The translations under genes and the position numbers were made by a program. The notes under the pieces were generated by a model that worked only from the letters and a program-made list of their open reading frames with translations, did no database searches and was not told the DNA's origin. From contig NZ_CP010535.1 of NCBI RefSeq assembly GCF_001430825.1, positions 414,501 to 478,500 of the forward strand: a DNA stretch of 64,000 nucleotides, given 5' to 3'. Within the stretch, counting starts at the first letter, position 1. Every line of letters starts with the position of its first letter. Positions 54,182 to 61,756 of this stretch are shown here, one piece after another. Origin of the DNA: Sediminicola sp. YIK13. GTDB lineage: Bacteria > Bacteroidota > Bacteroidia > Flavobacteriales > Flavobacteriaceae.

Positions 54182-54331
54182 TTAAGCTGTGTATTTTTCC
54201 TTCTCAATGAACCGTCGCCCTCTTATTTTCTTATAAAAACGGTATCCGAACGGCGGTATTTTTTTGTTCCAGGCCATAGATGGGGCAATCTCAAAATTGG
54301 GAATTGAATCTGTTTCTTTGACCACCTTCAT
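54182..54331 (-). CDS. Possible small basic protein (49 residues)
   Basis: An ATG at 54329-54331 on the minus strand opens a 49-codon frame starting MKVVKETDSIPNFEIAPSMA and ending in a basic stretch (YRFYKKIRGRRFIEKEKY). It has an A-rich upstream region and a composition more protein-like than its surroundings. It is divergent from the small gene that heads the dab locus. I do not recognise it; it could be a fragment. Confidence 0.3.
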   Translation of the reverse strand: MKVVKETDSIPNFEIAPSMAWNKKIPPFGYRFYKKIRGRRFIEKEKYTA

Positions 54332-54360
54332 TTTAAACAAAAAAACTACTCATAAAAAAT

Positions 54361-54403
54361 ATTAATGTATTTTATAATAAATATAAATAAAAATTAATGT
54401 ATT
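54361..54403. promoter_or_regulatory. Two direct repeats upstream of the dab locus
   Basis: ATTAATGTATT occurs at 54361-54371 and 54393-54403, 32 bp apart start to start (about three helical turns). A weak -7-like GACCTTTG follows at 54412-54419. The second repeat would sit between the -33 and -7 positions, as expected for a regulator site. Confidence 0.4.
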
Positions 54404-54468
54404 AAAAGTGTGACCTTTGCCTTTGAAACGAGGTTATGAACTAATCATATCTCATAAAAAAGAACAAT

Positions 54469-54777
54469 ATGGAAACAAAAGAATTAAAGATGATTCAAAA
54501 GGGAAAACAAACAATTCAATTGGTTAAAGGTGTTTTTACACCATCTGAGGCCAGCGATGTAATGGTTTCATTGATCAATGAAAAAATTAATTTTCACAAA
54601 TTACAAAGGCTCCAACGTTGGGAAAAAGACAACTCGTTTAATTCAGAGCAACTAGACCGTCACATCAATGAACTTGAAAGCGAAAAGGAAAATCTCATAG
54701 AAATAATTGCCAATATGGAAGTTCTAGGGAAAAACCTAAAGATCAACGGTACACTAGAAATTACTCCCGCTGATTAA
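54469..54777 (+). CDS. Small conserved protein upstream of dabBA (copy 1)
   Basis: This 102-residue soluble protein has VKGVFTPSEASDVMVSLINEKINFHKLQ followed by a charged coiled-coil stretch (LDRHINELESEKENLIEII) and KNLKINGTLEI near the end. It is clearly paralogous to the product of 55089-55382. Similar proteins occur in many flavobacteria, but I know of no function. Its position at the head of the dab run suggests regulation or assembly of the carbon-uptake complex, which is inference. Confidence 0.7.
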   Translation: METKELKMIQKGKQTIQLVKGVFTPSEASDVMVSLINEKINFHKLQRLQRWEKDNSFNSEQLDRHINELESEKENLIEIIANMEVLGKNLKINGTLEITPAD

Positions 54778-54876
54778 CTGGCACTTGGCTAGTTTGGTTC
54801 CAGAATTTGGGAACTCCAAAAAGAAACATTGAAGATCTATTTACTTGTACAAAAATTAAAATCTAAATTAATCGAT

Positions 54877-55092
54877 ATGCAATTATCAAAATCTACCTTA
54901 TTATCAATAGCGGGCATGGTCGTGCTTGCACTCTTTGTAACATTCTGTTATGTTAATGATTCCATATTTCTGGATCGCATTTTAATCAGTAGCTTCATTT
55001 TAAGTATTGTATTTCTTGTAAAAATTAGGGAAGATCTACATCAATCAATCGAAGATAATTCAAAGCAGATTGATAATAATTTGCCTAGATGA
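54877..55092 (+). CDS. Small two-helix membrane protein
   Basis: From ATG 54877 the product has 71 residues and two transmembrane helices (STLLSIAGMVVLALFVTF and RILISSFILSIVFLV), then a polar tail. A longer frame from TTG 54829 is possible. It lies between the two paralogous small proteins and overlaps the start of the second by 4 nt, so it is coupled to it. I do not recognise a family. Confidence 0.55.
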   Translation: MQLSKSTLLSIAGMVVLALFVTFCYVNDSIFLDRILISSFILSIVFLVKIREDLHQSIEDNSKQIDNNLPR

Positions 55093-55382
55093 AACAGAAC
55101 CTATCCTTCATAAAGGGCTTATTCAGTCCGGCAGAGGCCGCAGATGTGCTCTTATCGCTCTTGAATGACAAAATAAAATTTCATTCGGTGAAAGCTTTGA
55201 ACCTTCGTCAGGAGCAAGAGAATTCTGATGGCAGCTCTGAAAATAGGATTATGAAATTAAGGGAAAACAAGAAAATTGTAGAACAATTGGTCTTGCATGC
55301 GCATAAAAAAGGTTTGAAATTGGAGATCAACGGTACTGTTGAAATTATCCTTGTAGATAATCAGGAAACTGTTCCTCTATGA
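55089..55382 (+). CDS. Small conserved protein upstream of dabBA (copy 2)
   Basis: The 97-residue paralogue of 54469-54777 has IKGLFSPAEAADVLLSLLNDKIKFHSVK, a charged middle part and LKLEINGTVEIILV. Its ATG overlaps the stop of the upstream membrane protein. It precedes dabB by about 100 nt. The two copies share the F(T/S)P(S/A)EA(S/A)DV opening and the INGT(L/V)EI ending, pointing to an old duplication. Confidence 0.7.
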   Translation: MKQNLSFIKGLFSPAEAADVLLSLLNDKIKFHSVKALNLRQEQENSDGSSENRIMKLRENKKIVEQLVLHAHKKGLKLEINGTVEIILVDNQETVPL

Positions 55383-55485
55383 CAAACGATTAAAATGGGT
55401 TCTCTATAATTCAGATGCCCATCTAAAGCTGTTTTAACTACTACAAAAGTCTTTAATAATTATAAAAATCATTAAAAAGCTAAAA

Positions 55486-56970
55486 ATGATTCTTGAAAAC
55501 CCTTTACAGGAAAACACCATACAAAATAGTAACACTCCAGAGAATAAATCACTTTACTTTTCCCACTCAAGAATAATCCCATACTTGCTTTGGTTATTGT
55601 TTGCAGGCAATCTGTCTTACCTGCTTTATTATTTCCCCAATATTGCGGAATGGTATTACGGAGATATGTTAAAGATCAATGGTTTTACCATTTTAATCTG
55701 GACAACGGTAACCTTCTTTAGCGCACTTGTTGCCACTTATGCAAGTAATTATCTACATGGTTTTAAATATCACTTCAGATTTAACCTATTATGTTTAGGT
55801 TTTACTTTTTCGGTGATGTTTTTCATTATGTCAAATCATGTTGCATTACTTCTTCTTACTTGGTTTTTAATGGGATTTTTTATGTCCCGATTAATTGGAA
55901 TTGATACAGGCTGGGGAGAGGCGCGTGAGGCTTCAAGATTCACACAGCGCTATTTTTTAACCGGCACATTTTTTCTAGGCGCTGGAGTCCTTTTGTTGGC
56001 CTTTTATAGTGGTTCGTATACGATTAGCGGTCTTATGAACTCACTGGAAGTCATACCGTTTTATATTGTCCTTATCGCTGCGACATGTATAATTTTGGCA
56101 GCCATAGTCCAATCGGCAATCTATCCTTTTCACCGCTGGTTGCTTTCGGCAATGACTTCACCAACGCCTGCTTCGGCATTAATGCATGCTGGTTTTGTAA
56201 ACGGGGCAGGAATCCTATTGGCCTTATTTTCTACCTTGATATTCGCTTCAAACACATTGAACATACTTCTAATTATTGGTGGTCTGACCGCCATAATAGC
56301 ACAATTCACCAAGCTTCTTCAAGTGAATGTTAAGCAAAAATTGGCCTGCTCAACAATAGCTCAAATGGGGTTTATGATCATGCAATGTGGACTGGGCTTT
56401 TTTAATGCAGCGGTCGTTCACCTTATACTTCACGGATTTTATAAGGCTTATTTGTTTCTATCCTCAGGGGAAGAGATAGCGCATTCTAAACCGGAAAGAC
56501 CACCACAGATAAGGATAAGTCCTTTGCAAGCCATTGGTGTACTCTTATTTGGAATACTGGGAGCTTTTCTATTTACTTTACTAACGGGAAAAGGAATGAA
56601 TTTGGACAGTGGTATTTTTCTAACCCTGATTGTAGCTATTACCGCAGGACAGGCAACTTATAACATAGTCAAACAAAAAAGTCTATCCCTTGTGCAGAAA
56701 ATATTTTTACCGCCGGTCATTTTTCTAATGGGTATTGGTGTTTATGCTCTGTTCTACAATGGGGTAAGCATTGTGATGGCAGATATGCCCATGGTCGCCG
56801 TACCTATGCCTCTTTCCATTATACAGATTGTTTTTGGGTCCGTTTTCTTGATTGGTTTTTTTATTATGAAACTGGGTATTTATCGAGATTTCCCTTGGCT
56901 TTATGTAAAATTACTAAACCTGTCCCAACCCCATAAGAAGTCCATATTAATGTATAAATCTAATTCCTAA
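55486..56970 (+). CDS. dabB: DabB: proton-conducting transporter subunit of the DIC uptake complex
   Basis: This 494-residue polytopic membrane protein of the NADH-quinone oxidoreductase subunit L/Mrp antiporter family has about 13-14 helices. The conserved proton-path block is PFHRWLLSAMTSPTPASALMHAG near residues 208-230, followed by LLQVNVKQKLACSTIAQMGFM and LILHGFYKAYLFLSSG. In DAB complexes it is thought to couple ion flow to bicarbonate capture by DabA. Its stop overlaps the dabA ATG (TAATG). No other complex I genes are near, which supports DabB over NuoL. Confidence 0.9.
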   Translation: MILENPLQENTIQNSNTPENKSLYFSHSRIIPYLLWLLFAGNLSYLLYYFPNIAEWYYGDMLKINGFTILIWTTVTFFSALVATYASNYLHGFKYHFRFNLLCLGFTFSVMFFIMSNHVALLLLTWFLMGFFMSRLIGIDTGWGEAREASRFTQRYFLTGTFFLGAGVLLLAFYSGSYTISGLMNSLEVIPFYIVLIAATCIILAAIVQSAIYPFHRWLLSAMTSPTPASALMHAGFVNGAGILLALFSTLIFASNTLNILLIIGGLTAIIAQFTKLLQVNVKQKLACSTIAQMGFMIMQCGLGFFNAAVVHLILHGFYKAYLFLSSGEEIAHSKPERPPQIRISPLQAIGVLLFGILGAFLFTLLTGKGMNLDSGIFLTLIVAITAGQATYNIVKQKSLSLVQKIFLPPVIFLMGIGVYALFYNGVSIVMADMPMVAVPMPLSIIQIVFGSVFLIGFFIMKLGIYRDFPWLYVKLLNLSQPHKKSILMYKSNS

Positions 56971-59354
56971 TGAACCAAGAACACATTCTCAAAAGTATCG
57001 ATGAAGCATCCAAAGTTATTGGAAAAACATGGCCCTTATATTCTTTTGTAACCTCCAATCCATTGTCGGGATATGAGAAGTTGCCCTTCGCGGATGCTGT
57101 GGACATAGCCAAAGGGAATTTAAACGCAGATATGTTCATTGAGGCGTCCTTATATCGCAAAGCTTACCAACTGGGTGAGATAGGAAAAGAAGAATTAGCT
57201 ACCCTCCTAAATGAAAACGGATTATCAAAGTCGCCTGAATTTTATTTAGAGCAAATGGAATCCCAAAACCGGACTGAAGAGAAAAACAGTAGTCACGATT
57301 TGGATAGGATCATGGCTAAGTGGCTCTCCTCCTTTATGGATGAGGGTAATGCAGAATGGGAAATGCCAAATAAGGAAGATGGTTTTTATAAGGCTTGGCG
57401 AAAGCTCGCGAAATACGATAGTGAGGTTTCCATAAAAGATATCCAACAAATACCGAAGACCCCCTCTGAGGCCTTACAGCATATTCTAAAGAATATTCCA
57501 GAAAAGGATTACCTCAATATTTTCACCTTCCATTTGGCCGCCCTACCGGGCTGGACTGGATATATCAACTATAGGAGTACCTCCAATTCGCAATGGCAGC
57601 AGTTTTATCCAATTCATTTGGAAGATTATTTGGCCGTTCGTTTATGGATCGCCCATCACATTAACAGTCCGATTCTCCCTGAAAAGGAGCAAGACGGCAC
57701 AGATAAGACCATTGCAAAACTGCAATATGTTTGGTTGAAGGCCTGGGAAAGGACCTGGCAAAATCAACTTATCCATACCCTGAAAAAGGATTCTATTATT
57801 GCTACAACAAGTCAAAAGCCAGAATCTTTGCCAGATGCTCAAATGGTTTTTTGTATTGATACCAGATCGGAACTAATTAGAAGACATGTGGAATCTAAAG
57901 GTAATTATGAAACTTATGGATATGCCGGATTTTTTGGAATAGCCATGGATTATGAGGATTTAAATGACGGATTAACACGTAAGTCTTGTCCCCCTATAGT
58001 CTCTTCAGCCTATACCGTTAGTGAAATGCCCCAAGCTACAAAGGCTAAGGAGAAATTGGCTTATGAAAGGAAAAATGAAATTGAACAGTTTGCAGAATAT
58101 TTTTTGAAGCGAATGAAGAATATGCTTCCTTCGGCCTTTGGTTTTGTAGAGGGATCAGGATTCTATTATGGCTTGTCATTACTGATGAGGACAATTATGC
58201 CAGGGTATTCCTATAGGATCAAAAAGAACAATTCATCTTCTCATGAGACCATTTGCGAACCAAAAATAGATAGTAACAATCTAAAGGGGGAGAACCACTT
58301 TGGAATTCCATTGGCAGAAAAAGTTGCTATTGTCAAATCTGCCTTTGACCTCACTGGTTGGAAAAACTTTGCCCCACTTGTGCTTTTTGTAGGTCATGGG
58401 AGTCATTCTGCCAATAATCCCTTTGGTTCCAGCCTTGATTGCGGCGCTTGTGCAGCAAGTCCTGGTAGGCATAATGCCAGAATGTTGGCCAAATTGGCCA
58501 ATCTGCCCAATGTACGAGCAGCGCTAGCTTTAGATCACTCGATAGAAATTCCGGAAACGACTATTTTCTTGGGAGCAGAGCACAATACAACAACAGATGA
58601 AATTGTGATTTTTGATTCTGAGCTTCCGGATACGCATAAAGAGCAATTAGGAAAAGTAAAATCCGATTTGATGAGCGCTCAAAGAACTGCTACACAAGAT
58701 AGACTGGGCATGGATAGTGATAGTATAGCATTAGCCCAACGCAAAGCGAACAATTGGGGAGAAACCAGACCAGAATGGGGTCTCGCAAAAAATGCAGGAT
58801 TTATCGTAGGACCTAGAACACTTACCAAAAATGAAAATCTTGACAGTCGTTGCTTCCTTCATTCCTACAATTGGGAAATGGATGATACGGGCAACGCCTT
58901 AGAGGGGATCATGCAGGGACCTATGGTCGTTACACAATGGATCAACAATCACTATTATTTTTCCACGGTAGATAATAATACATTCGGGGGAGGCTCAAAA
59001 ATTACGCACAACATCACAGGTAAATTTGGAGTTGTCCAAGGAAATGGAGGAGATCTTAAAATGGGACTTCCCCTGCAATCCTTAAGACAATCCGATGATG
59101 AAATGTACCATCAACCTTTACGGCTTTCAGTCCTCATTCAGGCACCGATTGCAAGGGTAACGGATATCCTTTCTCGAAATGAAAATCTAAAAACGCTGTT
59201 GGACAATGAGTGGATCTATCTAATGGTTATGGATCCTACAGAACAAAATGACATCAAACGATACGAGAAAAACCTAAAATGGGTTTCAACGAAAGAGAAC
59301 AGTAAGGACGTAAAACAGAATGCCAGAAAGGTAGAGCTCGAATTGGCAGATTAA
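56970..59354 (+). CDS. dabA: DabA: DUF2309 inorganic carbon uptake subunit
   Basis: This 794-residue member of the DUF2309/UPF0753 family is the beta-carbonic-anhydrase-like half of the DAB complex. The zinc ligands match the family: C295 and D297 (VFCIDTRSE), H476 (LFVGHGSHSANNP) and C491 (DCGACAASPGRHNARM). The H-to-C spacing of 15 equals that in Halothiobacillus DabA (H524, C539). It is expected to convert CO2 to bicarbonate vectorially at the inner membrane. Translation is coupled to dabB. No carboxysome or RuBisCO genes are present, so the role is probably supplying bicarbonate for heterotrophic carboxylases. Confidence 0.92.
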   Translation: MNQEHILKSIDEASKVIGKTWPLYSFVTSNPLSGYEKLPFADAVDIAKGNLNADMFIEASLYRKAYQLGEIGKEELATLLNENGLSKSPEFYLEQMESQNRTEEKNSSHDLDRIMAKWLSSFMDEGNAEWEMPNKEDGFYKAWRKLAKYDSEVSIKDIQQIPKTPSEALQHILKNIPEKDYLNIFTFHLAALPGWTGYINYRSTSNSQWQQFYPIHLEDYLAVRLWIAHHINSPILPEKEQDGTDKTIAKLQYVWLKAWERTWQNQLIHTLKKDSIIATTSQKPESLPDAQMVFCIDTRSELIRRHVESKGNYETYGYAGFFGIAMDYEDLNDGLTRKSCPPIVSSAYTVSEMPQATKAKEKLAYERKNEIEQFAEYFLKRMKNMLPSAFGFVEGSGFYYGLSLLMRTIMPGYSYRIKKNNSSSHETICEPKIDSNNLKGENHFGIPLAEKVAIVKSAFDLTGWKNFAPLVLFVGHGSHSANNPFGSSLDCGACAASPGRHNARMLAKLANLPNVRAALALDHSIEIPETTIFLGAEHNTTTDEIVIFDSELPDTHKEQLGKVKSDLMSAQRTATQDRLGMDSDSIALAQRKANNWGETRPEWGLAKNAGFIVGPRTLTKNENLDSRCFLHSYNWEMDDTGNALEGIMQGPMVVTQWINNHYYFSTVDNNTFGGGSKITHNITGKFGVVQGNGGDLKMGLPLQSLRQSDDEMYHQPLRLSVLIQAPIARVTDILSRNENLKTLLDNEWIYLMVMDPTEQNDIKRYEKNLKWVSTKENSKDVKQNARKVELELAD

Positions 59355-59459
59355 TTTTAAACTGGTCTGCCTATATTGGAAATGGCATCGTACTGATCGT
59401 ACATCCAAGGCCTATCAAAAGTGACCATAAGATTGGCATGAGCAGAAACCAAATGCAAT

Positions 59460-59495
59460 TGAAAGCTTTCAGGAAACTGGAAGCTTTTCTTGTTT
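59460..59495. terminator. Terminator between dabA and the convergent transporter gene
   Basis: GAAAGCTTTCAG pairs with CTGGAAGCTTTTC with one mismatch around a GAAA loop. A T-rich tail follows on the plus strand. Confidence 0.7.
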
Positions 59496-59501
59496 GGTCT
59501 T

Positions 59502-60476
59502 TTAGGTACTTAACATAGCTTTCCGCTTTCCATAACGCTCCGCTATAAAAGCGATGATCAAAAGCTGTGACATATGATAGATCATGACCGGTAAAATATA
59601 GATACTTGCATTGATGCTATGGCCAAACATAATTTTTGCCATTACAGATCCATGAACCAAAGATTTTTTAGATCCGCAGAACAAAGCTGTAACACGATCT
59701 TCTAGTGAAAACCCCAATTTTTTAGAAATGAGATGCACCACTAGCATTACCAGAAGGAAAAGGGCCAATATAGCAGCATACAGTAGTAAAAGAACTTCAA
59801 TTTGCATTCCAGAAAATAGGTTGGCATTGAAGGAGAGGCAAAAACTTGAATAAACGATAAGAATGATGACCGTTTTGTCAAAATATCCAATCAAAGTACT
59901 TTTCTTGACCGCAAAGTGACCTATTTTATGATGTAGCAAGATTCCCAAGGTCAATGGCAGGACAATTTGCAGAAGCAATTTCGTTATAACGGTTAGTACA
60001 GAAACACCTTGTACATCATCTATGACCAGTCCCAGCCAGAGCGGTGTTAAAATCACCCCTAGTAGACCTGATAGACTGGCATTGAAAATGGCAGCAGGGA
60101 TATTTCCCTTTGCAATGGAGACCATTACCACAGAGGAGGATACTGTAGAGGGCAACACGGCCAAAAAGAACATGCCAACCCATAAAAGTTGAGCAGTTTC
60201 TCCAGCCATTAGGCTCTTGAACGGCAATACCAACAGCGGAAAAAAAACGAAGGTGCTCAGGTGGATCAGAAGATGCAATTTATAATTGCGTACGCCACTT
60301 CTAAAAGTGCTCATCGATAATTTTAATCCATAAAAGAAAAAGATAAGTCCGATACCTACATCGGTAACCTCATTTAAATGAAGAATAGCAGATCCATTAG
60401 GGAAGAGATAGGCAACAGGAATAGCTATTAACAAGGCCATGATAAAGCCATTCATTTTAATTTTATTCAGAAGCAC
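59502..60476 (-). CDS. Bile acid:sodium symporter family protein (SLC10A7/YfeH-like)
   Basis: The 324-residue polytopic protein has about ten helices. Family blocks are GLIFFFYGLKLS near residue 40, FLAVLPSTVSSSVVMVSIAKGNIPAAIFNASLSG, and TALFCGSKKSLVHGSVMAKIMF near 265, closely matching E. coli YfeH. The transported substrate is unknown. The start is GTG 60476 by comparison with family N-termini; ATG 60455 is an alternative. It is convergent with dabA. Confidence 0.87.
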   Translation of the reverse strand: MLLNKIKMNGFIMALLIAIPVAYLFPNGSAILHLNEVTDVGIGLIFFFYGLKLSMSTFRSGVRNYKLHLLIHLSTFVFFPLLVLPFKSLMAGETAQLLWVGMFFLAVLPSTVSSSVVMVSIAKGNIPAAIFNASLSGLLGVILTPLWLGLVIDDVQGVSVLTVITKLLLQIVLPLTLGILLHHKIGHFAVKKSTLIGYFDKTVIILIVYSSFCLSFNANLFSGMQIEVLLLLYAAILALFLLVMLVVHLISKKLGFSLEDRVTALFCGSKKSLVHGSVMAKIMFGHSINASIYILPVMIYHMSQLLIIAFIAERYGKRKAMLST

Positions 60477-60731
60477 AAAACTATTTTTAAGCAGTTGACA
60501 AATGTTATAAACTAATTGGCCAAATGTAACGTATTTATACCAATGCAGTTAAAAATGTAATTAGAGCGGGAGAAACAAGAAAACTTCAGGAATATTATTT
60601 GTGGTAAAAGATACATTTTGTATTTAATCCATTGAAATAGAATACTGTAGTAAAGTATAGGCTATTGTTCGATGGACCAAAAATAGTTTATGATCCGATG
60701 ATTTTTAATTACAAACAAAGCATCTATTTAA

Positions 60732-60739
60732 TACTTTTG
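60732..60739 (+). promoter_or_regulatory. Candidate -7 element for the lipoprotein esterase gene
   Basis: TACTTTTG lies 26 nt before ATG 60766 and matches TAnnTTTG. No TTG is found at the usual upstream distance. Confidence 0.45.
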
Positions 60740-60765
60740 TCGAAAATTTAGAGAACTAATAATCA

Positions 60766-61488
60766 ATGAGTTTACGCCCCATTTTATTGCTAACCCTACT
60801 AATGGTACTGTTTCTGTTACAAGGTTGTGCTGCCCAATCTCAGTTACTTGAAGACGAGCAGCAAACTATTACCATAGAAAACCTCAAATACTATTTATAT
60901 TATCCACCTGGTTATGAGGCCGAAAGTTCTGAAAAGTTTCCGTTGCTCCTGTTCTTGCATGGGGGTGGCGATTCTGGAGATAGTATTGGTCGCGTTAAAT
61001 CAAGTGGTCCGCCAAAACTTATTGCAGACGGCAAAGATTTTCCATTCTTGATCCTCGCACCTCAAAACCCGCATAAGAAGGAATGGTGGAATACAAAAGC
61101 GGTGGTTCAGCTGTTGGATACTGTAGTTGCCAATAATAATGTAGATGCCAAAAGAATATATTTAACTGGTTTAAGTAGGGGTGGTGGAGCAGCATGGCAA
61201 TTGGCGGTGCAGTATCCCGAAAAATTTGCAGCCATGGCAGTAGTCTGTGGAATGACACCTGTTCCCTATGCCGCTTGGATAGACAAAAAGATGCCCATTT
61301 GGGTATTTCACGGAGAAGAGGATAAGTCCATTCCCTTCTCAGAATCGGTACAAATGGTAGCTAGACTCAAAGAAATGGGCTATGATGTGAAGTTTACAAG
61401 ATACAAAGGTGTAGGCCACAATTCTTGGACAAGAGCCTACAATACGCCAGAACTTTATGATTGGTTCATTGAGCAAAAGAGGAAATAA
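60766..61488 (+). CDS. Alpha/beta-hydrolase esterase, lipoprotein
   Basis: The 240-residue product has a signal peptide with lipobox LLQGC (residue C about 21), so it is a lipoprotein. It has the fold of prolyl-oligopeptidase-like/feruloyl esterase proteins: oxyanion loop LFLHGGGDSGDS, nucleophile serine in LTGLSRGGGAAW, the aspartate in FHGEEDKSIPF, and the catalytic histidine in GVGHNSW. It probably cleaves carbohydrate esters or similar substrates at the cell surface. The natural substrate is unknown. Confidence 0.88.
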   Translation: MSLRPILLLTLLMVLFLLQGCAAQSQLLEDEQQTITIENLKYYLYYPPGYEAESSEKFPLLLFLHGGGDSGDSIGRVKSSGPPKLIADGKDFPFLILAPQNPHKKEWWNTKAVVQLLDTVVANNNVDAKRIYLTGLSRGGGAAWQLAVQYPEKFAAMAVVCGMTPVPYAAWIDKKMPIWVFHGEEDKSIPFSESVQMVARLKEMGYDVKFTRYKGVGHNSWTRAYNTPELYDWFIEQKRK

Positions 61489-61756
61489 CTACTAATTTCA
61501 ATACGTTTTAGCTTATCATAATCTTTACTTTGAATTATTTTAAGATGATTTATAGTCGGGATGATCTCTACTTTTGCACTTACATTAAGGTAACGTCTCT
61601 ATTTAGTCTTAGACTTCTATGTAAGTACTACTTCTCTTTTTTTAGCTTAATTGTGAAGATTACATGCATTTGATTTTGTTTTGAGTGGTTGATTGTTTTA
61701 ATAAAAAGAGTAACTTAATGCTCTTATAAAAACAATCAACCAACTAAATTCTACAC
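61489..61756 (+). promoter_or_regulatory. Structured 5' region of the GMC oxidoreductase gene
   Basis: A -7-like TACTTTTG (61569-61576) is followed at once by an 8-bp inverted repeat (ACTTACAT at 61578-61585 with ATGTAAGT at 61619-61626) enclosing AGTCTTAGACT, then a T-run (61637-61643). If transcribed, the mRNA would have a folded leader of about 170 nt or a short terminated RNA. Confidence 0.4.

Larger units (their letters stand above)
53360..54468. other. Gene-poor AT-rich region
   Basis: About 1.1 kb with no confident gene. It holds a 62-codon frame (53858), a perfect 10-bp inverted repeat (54061-54084), a possible 49-residue minus-strand ORF (54182-54331), and direct repeats before the dab locus. 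It may be decayed accessory DNA. Confidence 0.6.

Noticed and set aside
55486-56970. dabB as NuoL of complex I
   Set aside because: No other nuo genes are nearby and it is translationally coupled to a DUF2309 gene.
59502-60476. Transporter next to dabA as a bicarbonate importer
   Set aside because: It matches the SLC10A7/YfeH family and not SbtA or BicA; it is convergent with dabA, so adjacency alone is weak evidence.
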